A program made the position numbers and the translations under genes. Positions 5,923 through 7,966 of a stretch of 7,966 nt of DNA are shown here, in pieces. Each line of letters opens with the position of its first letter. The first letter of the stretch is position 1. Source of the DNA: Pseudomonadota bacterium (GTDB taxonomy: Bacteria > Pseudomonadota > Alphaproteobacteria > UBA8366 > JADFVY01); the NCBI GenBank assembly GCA_030671915.1, contig DAOVHN010000095.1, forward strand, positions 1 to 7,966. Direction: 5' to 3'. The notes under the pieces are model-generated. The model was given only the letters and a program-made list of their open reading frames with translations, ran no database searches and was not told the origin of the DNA.

Positions 5923-6566
5923 GCGATTCGCACGGGCATTCCCACCCGCATGGCCAGCCGCATCCCTTCCAGCCGGACATCGAGGATTCAGCCCTGACCC
6001 ATCACCAGTTGCTGCAGCTGGCGGTGGGCGAGCTGCTGATGGAAAAGGGTATCTTCACGGGCGACGAGTTCCGGCGCACGCTGGAGGATATCGATTCGCG
6101 CAATCCCGGTGACGGGGCCAGGGTGGTGGCCCGCGCCTGGGTCGATGCCGAATTCAAGAAGCGCCTGCTGGCCGACACCGCGGCGGCGGCGGCGGAACTG
6201 GGCGTGGACGCTGGGACCATTCCGATCATGACGGTGGAGAACACGCCGCAGATCCACAATGCCATCGTCTGCACGCTCTGTTCCTGCTATCCGCGGCTGC
6301 TGCTGGGCCTGCCGCCGGACTGGTACAAGTCGCGCGCATATCGCAGCCGCGTGGTCAGGGAACCGCGAGCCGTGCTGGCGGAATTCGGCACGACGATCCC
6401 CGAAGACACCGAGGTCAGGGTGCATGACAGTACGGCGGAGCTTCGCTATATGGTCCTGCCGATGCGCCCGGAGGGGACCGAAGGCATGAGCGAGGACGAG
6501 CTGGCGAAGCTGGTGACCCGTGACTGCATGGTCGGCGTAACGCTTCCCGATAATCCGTCCAATTGA
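5919..6566 (+). CDS. Cobalt-type nitrile hydratase alpha / thiocyanate hydrolase gamma-like catalytic subunit
   Basis: A 215-aa metal-binding subunit that should carry low-spin Co(III) and add water to a nitrile (giving an amide) or to thiocyanate (giving carbonyl sulfide and ammonia). The metal claw is VCTLCSC (117-123): C118, C121, S122 and C123, with backbone amides of S122 and C123 as further ligands. Thr119, rather than Ser, marks the cobalt class. In the family the second and third Cys are oxidised to sulfinic and sulfenic acid. LGLPPDWYKSRAYRSRVVREPR (129-150) and STAELRYMVLPMRPEGTEG (171-189) are the usual downstream blocks; LVTRDCMVGV is the C-terminal signature. Residue 126, three after C123, is Arg where nitrile hydratases have Trp; I recall Arg (gamma R136) there in thiocyanate hydrolase. 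The N-terminus is His-rich (H5, H7, H9, H11, H15). Family membership is certain; the substrate is not. Confidence 0.95.
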   Translation: MSDSHGHSHPHGQPHPFQPDIEDSALTHHQLLQLAVGELLMEKGIFTGDEFRRTLEDIDSRNPGDGARVVARAWVDAEFKKRLLADTAAAAAELGVDAGTIPIMTVENTPQIHNAIVCTLCSCYPRLLLGLPPDWYKSRAYRSRVVREPRAVLAEFGTTIPEDTEVRVHDSTAELRYMVLPMRPEGTEGMSEDELAKLVTRDCMVGVTLPDNPSN

Positions 6567-6579
6567 TGCACCGCCCCCG

Positions 6580-7035
6580 ATGAGCGAGGCCGACCTGATA
6601 TCGGGCGGCTATATCGGCCTGTTCCTGATTGCCTTCCTGGCCGCGACGCTGCTGCCAATGTCGTCGGAGGCCGTGCTGGCGGCGTTGGGAAACGCCGGCG
6701 GCTTCGACGCGGCCCTGCTATTCGCCGTCGCGACCCTGGGCAATACACTGGGGGCAGTGGTGAACTGGGCGCTGGGGCGATTCTGCCTGCACTGGGCCGG
6801 CCAGCGCTGGTTTCCCTTTTCGGTGGACCAGCTATCGCGGGCGGGGGACCGCTTCCGGCATTACGGAATATGGTCGCTGCTGTTCGCCTGGCTGCCCGTC
6901 GTCGGCGACCCGCTGACCTTTGCCGCCGGCGTGCTGCGGGTGCGCTTCCTGCCCTTTGTAATCCTCGTCGGAATTGGCAAGGCGGCGCGCTATGCCGCGG
7001 TGCTGGCGCTGGCGCAGGGCGTTTTCGGCGCTTAA
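6580..7035 (+). CDS. yqaA: YqaA/DedA-like small inner-membrane protein
   Basis: A 151-aa, strongly hydrophobic protein of the YqaA branch of the DedA/VTT family; E. coli YqaA is about 142 aa. Likely membrane segments lie at about 8-27, 43-66, 95-119 and 124-148. Family features are LLPMSSEAVLAAL (24-36), GNTLGAVVNWALGRF (54-68), the FAWLPVVGDPLTFAAG segment (102-117) and GKAARY (133-138), which align by eye with E. coli YqaA (TLLPGNSEVVLVAL, GNSLGG..N..LGRF, SWMPVVGD, GKALRY). The molecular role of YqaA is not established; related DedA proteins are tied to membrane-lipid flipping and proton-motive-force maintenance. It starts 13 bases after the catalytic-subunit stop on the same strand and is probably the last gene of the operon, because its TAA lies inside a long hairpin. 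No Shine-Dalgarno is obvious. Whether it serves the cobalt enzyme is unknown. Confidence 0.85.
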   Translation: MSEADLISGGYIGLFLIAFLAATLLPMSSEAVLAALGNAGGFDAALLFAVATLGNTLGAVVNWALGRFCLHWAGQRWFPFSVDQLSRAGDRFRHYGIWSLLFAWLPVVGDPLTFAAGVLRVRFLPFVILVGIGKAARYAAVLALAQGVFGA

Positions 7036-7088
7036 CCCGGACTTCCCGCCAGGATGACAGCGCCATCCTGGCGGGAAGTCCGGGTTAA
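7032..7088. terminator. Perfect 25-bp inverted repeat with 7-nt loop, probable bidirectional terminator
   Basis: Bases 7032-7056 are the exact reverse complement of 7064-7088, around the loop ACAGCGC. The TAA of the yqaA-like gene (7033-7035) pairs exactly with the TAA of the opposing flavoprotein gene (7087-7085), so both convergent genes end inside the arms. There is no clear T-run after either arm. The very stable stem and its position between convergent operons argue for bidirectional termination or mRNA 3'-end protection. It could instead be a copy of a dispersed palindromic repeat. Confidence 0.75.
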
Positions 7089-7561
7089 TCGGTTTCCAGC
7101 AGTTCGTCCGCCCCGATCCAGTGGATACGGCCGAAGCCAGCGACCAGATGGGCACGCAGCGGGCGCACGCGAAACAAATGGAAATCCTTGAATCCCGCGT
7201 AGATTTTCGCCTGCGGGTGGCGCGCCAGGTAAATATCCATAAGCCCGCCGTCCTCGACTTGCCCGGCCTCGCCCTGCAGGGTGACACGTGGCCCCGTCAG
7301 GGGATCGTCGAGCCCGCCGGTTCCATCGTACAGCAGAGACACCCGGGCGTCGGCCCGCATATTGCGCGTATGGTCGGCAAGGTCCGAAATCAGCAGCAGC
7401 GGGCTTCCCTGCCCGTCGCAAGCCGTCAGGACCAGCGACGCGTATGGCCAGGGCCCGCCGACGCCGCCCTTGCCCTTGACGGCGGTGGTGGCAAGCGTCG
7501 CGCGGCCAGCGCCTCGAATGATCCGGCGGCAAAACGGGGCAGGATCGATTTCGTCCGTCAA
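7085..7561 (-). CDS. Short HugZ/pyridoxamine 5'-phosphate oxidase-like flavin-binding-fold protein, TTG start
   Basis: A 158-aa protein with the split-barrel FMN-binding fold. Family marks are the N-terminal ATLATT (about 21-26), PYASLVLTA (about 39-47), PLLLISDLADHTRNMRADARVSLLYDG (about 53-79), DPLTGPRVTLQG (about 84-95) and YLARHPQAKIYAGFKDFHLFRVRPLRAHLVAGFGRIHWI (about 111-149). These resemble the N-terminal domain of HugZ haem-utilisation proteins. The C-terminal DUF2470-like domain of full HugZ (about 250 aa) is absent, so haem degradation should not be assumed. The open frame runs to 7945, but upstream of 7561 it overlaps cbtA in another frame and reads as Arg/Gly-rich noise. TTG at 7561 has GAGGAGA 7 bases upstream and overlaps the cbtA stop (TTGA), so I choose it. 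It is co-transcribed and probably translationally coupled with cbtA. Confidence 0.85.
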   Translation of the reverse strand: MTDEIDPAPFCRRIIRGAGRATLATTAVKGKGGVGGPWPYASLVLTACDGQGSPLLLISDLADHTRNMRADARVSLLYDGTGGLDDPLTGPRVTLQGEAGQVEDGGLMDIYLARHPQAKIYAGFKDFHLFRVRPLRAHLVAGFGRIHWIGADELLETD

Positions 7562-7966
7562 GCGCGGGTCTCCTCGTCGCTCCTGCCGGCGAATCGGTCG
7601 TGGCAATAGCCCGCGACGCCTCCAAGCACCACCCAGAACAACGCCATGGTACCGATCGAGACCCCGACGAACGCGGCCGCGAGTTCCGCCGGCAGCACCT
7701 CGCCATAAACCTCTGCCCGTGGCGCGCCCAAGATATGGGGCAGTAATATCAAAAGTATCCCGGCGCCTTTCAGTGTACGGCGCGCCTGAAGCGCCAGCAG
7801 CCCGATGCCGCCGGTGGTCGCTGCGACCGTGAGCAGCCACCAGACCTGCCGCTCCTCGACCGGCGCCTTGATGCTGCCGGGCAATTCCGGCGGCAGGCCG
7901 ACGGCGGGGGCCAAAACAAAGACTGCGAATCCCGCCGCGCCCCACAACACGCCCGGGCCGACCCCC
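7558..7966 (-). CDS. cbtA: CbtA-type predicted cobalt transporter subunit, C-terminal part (cut by window edge)
   Basis: About 135 residues of the C-terminal part of a leftward membrane protein are visible; the frame is open to the window edge, so the GTG at 7950 is not the real start. LLWGAAGFAVFVLAPAVGLPPELPG, the following QVWWLL segment, LILLPHILGAP and VLPAELAAAFVG...ALFWVVLGGVAGY follow the CbtA family pattern (PF09490): four hydrophobic segments, a conserved PPELPG loop and PH.IGAP. CbtA, usually paired with the small protein CbtB, is predicted to import cobalt and is often found near cobalamin genes under B12 riboswitch control; CbtB and any riboswitch would lie outside this window. 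The stop overlaps the TTG start of the HugZ-like gene. In this neighbourhood it may supply cobalt to the nitrile hydratase-type enzyme; that is inference. Confidence 0.85.
   Translation of the reverse strand, partial: GVGPGVLWGAAGFAVFVLAPAVGLPPELPGSIKAPVEERQVWWLLTVAATTGGIGLLALQARRTLKGAGILLILLPHILGAPRAEVYGEVLPAELAAAFVGVSIGTMALFWVVLGGVAGYCHDRFAGRSDEETRA
7569..7575 (-). promoter_or_regulatory. Ribosome-binding site GAGGAGA deciding the TTG start of the HugZ-like gene
   Basis: On the minus strand GAGGAGA sits 7 bases before TTG 7561, inside the end of cbtA. No ATG or GTG in a suitable place competes with it, and residues after the TTG fit the family. Confidence 0.6.

Noticed and set aside
6178..6196. 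CGG/GCG tandem run as a possible repeat element
   Set aside because: It simply encodes a short poly-Ala helix segment (about residues 88-92) of the catalytic subunit.
7562..7945. N-terminal extension of the HugZ-like frame to 286 codons
   Set aside because: It overlaps cbtA in a different frame and reads as low-complexity Arg/Gly sequence; the TTG at 7561 has the ribosome-binding site.

Overview
The window is GC-rich, densely packed DNA of an alphaproteobacterial type. The Rhodospirillales are the best guess, from the small PAS_5-type protein, the CbtA/CobD cobalt and B12 genes, and the high-GC codon use; this placement is inference. Eight complete genes and two edge-truncated ones are supported. 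One AT-rich intergenic island (about 5040-5220) stands out as the main regulatory region.

Left part (1-4404): the 5' end of cobD (adenosylcobinamide-phosphate synthase) runs leftward off the window. polA (DNA polymerase I, 931 aa, all three domains intact) is divergent from it. polA meets, tail to tail with a 4-nt stop overlap, a leftward gene of the isocitrate/isopropylmalate dehydrogenase family whose substrate cannot be assigned and whose usual catalytic Tyr position is Phe.

Middle (4503-7035): a leftward single-domain PAS_5 protein is divergent, across the AT-rich island, from a rightward four-gene operon. The first three genes encode a cobalt-type nitrile hydratase/thiocyanate hydrolase-family enzyme. 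Its beta subunit is split into two separate polypeptides (118 and 100 aa), followed by an alpha/gamma-type catalytic subunit (215 aa) with the Co-type CTLCSC claw. The three genes are joined by ATGA start/stop overlaps. The split beta and an Arg three residues after the last ligand Cys resemble thiocyanate hydrolase more than classical nitrile hydratase. The fourth gene is a YqaA/DedA-like membrane protein.

Right part (7032-7966): a perfect 25-bp inverted repeat with a 7-nt loop contains both convergent stop codons and probably ends transcription from both sides. Facing it is a leftward pair: the C-terminal part of CbtA (predicted cobalt transporter, cut by the window edge) and a short HugZ/pyridoxamine-oxidase-like flavoprotein that probably starts at TTG.

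The common thread is cobalt: a cobalt enzyme at the centre, a predicted cobalt transporter on one side and a cobalamin-synthesis gene on the other. No known cobalt chaperone/activator gene for the enzyme is visible, and the catalytic subunit carries its own His-rich N-terminus.
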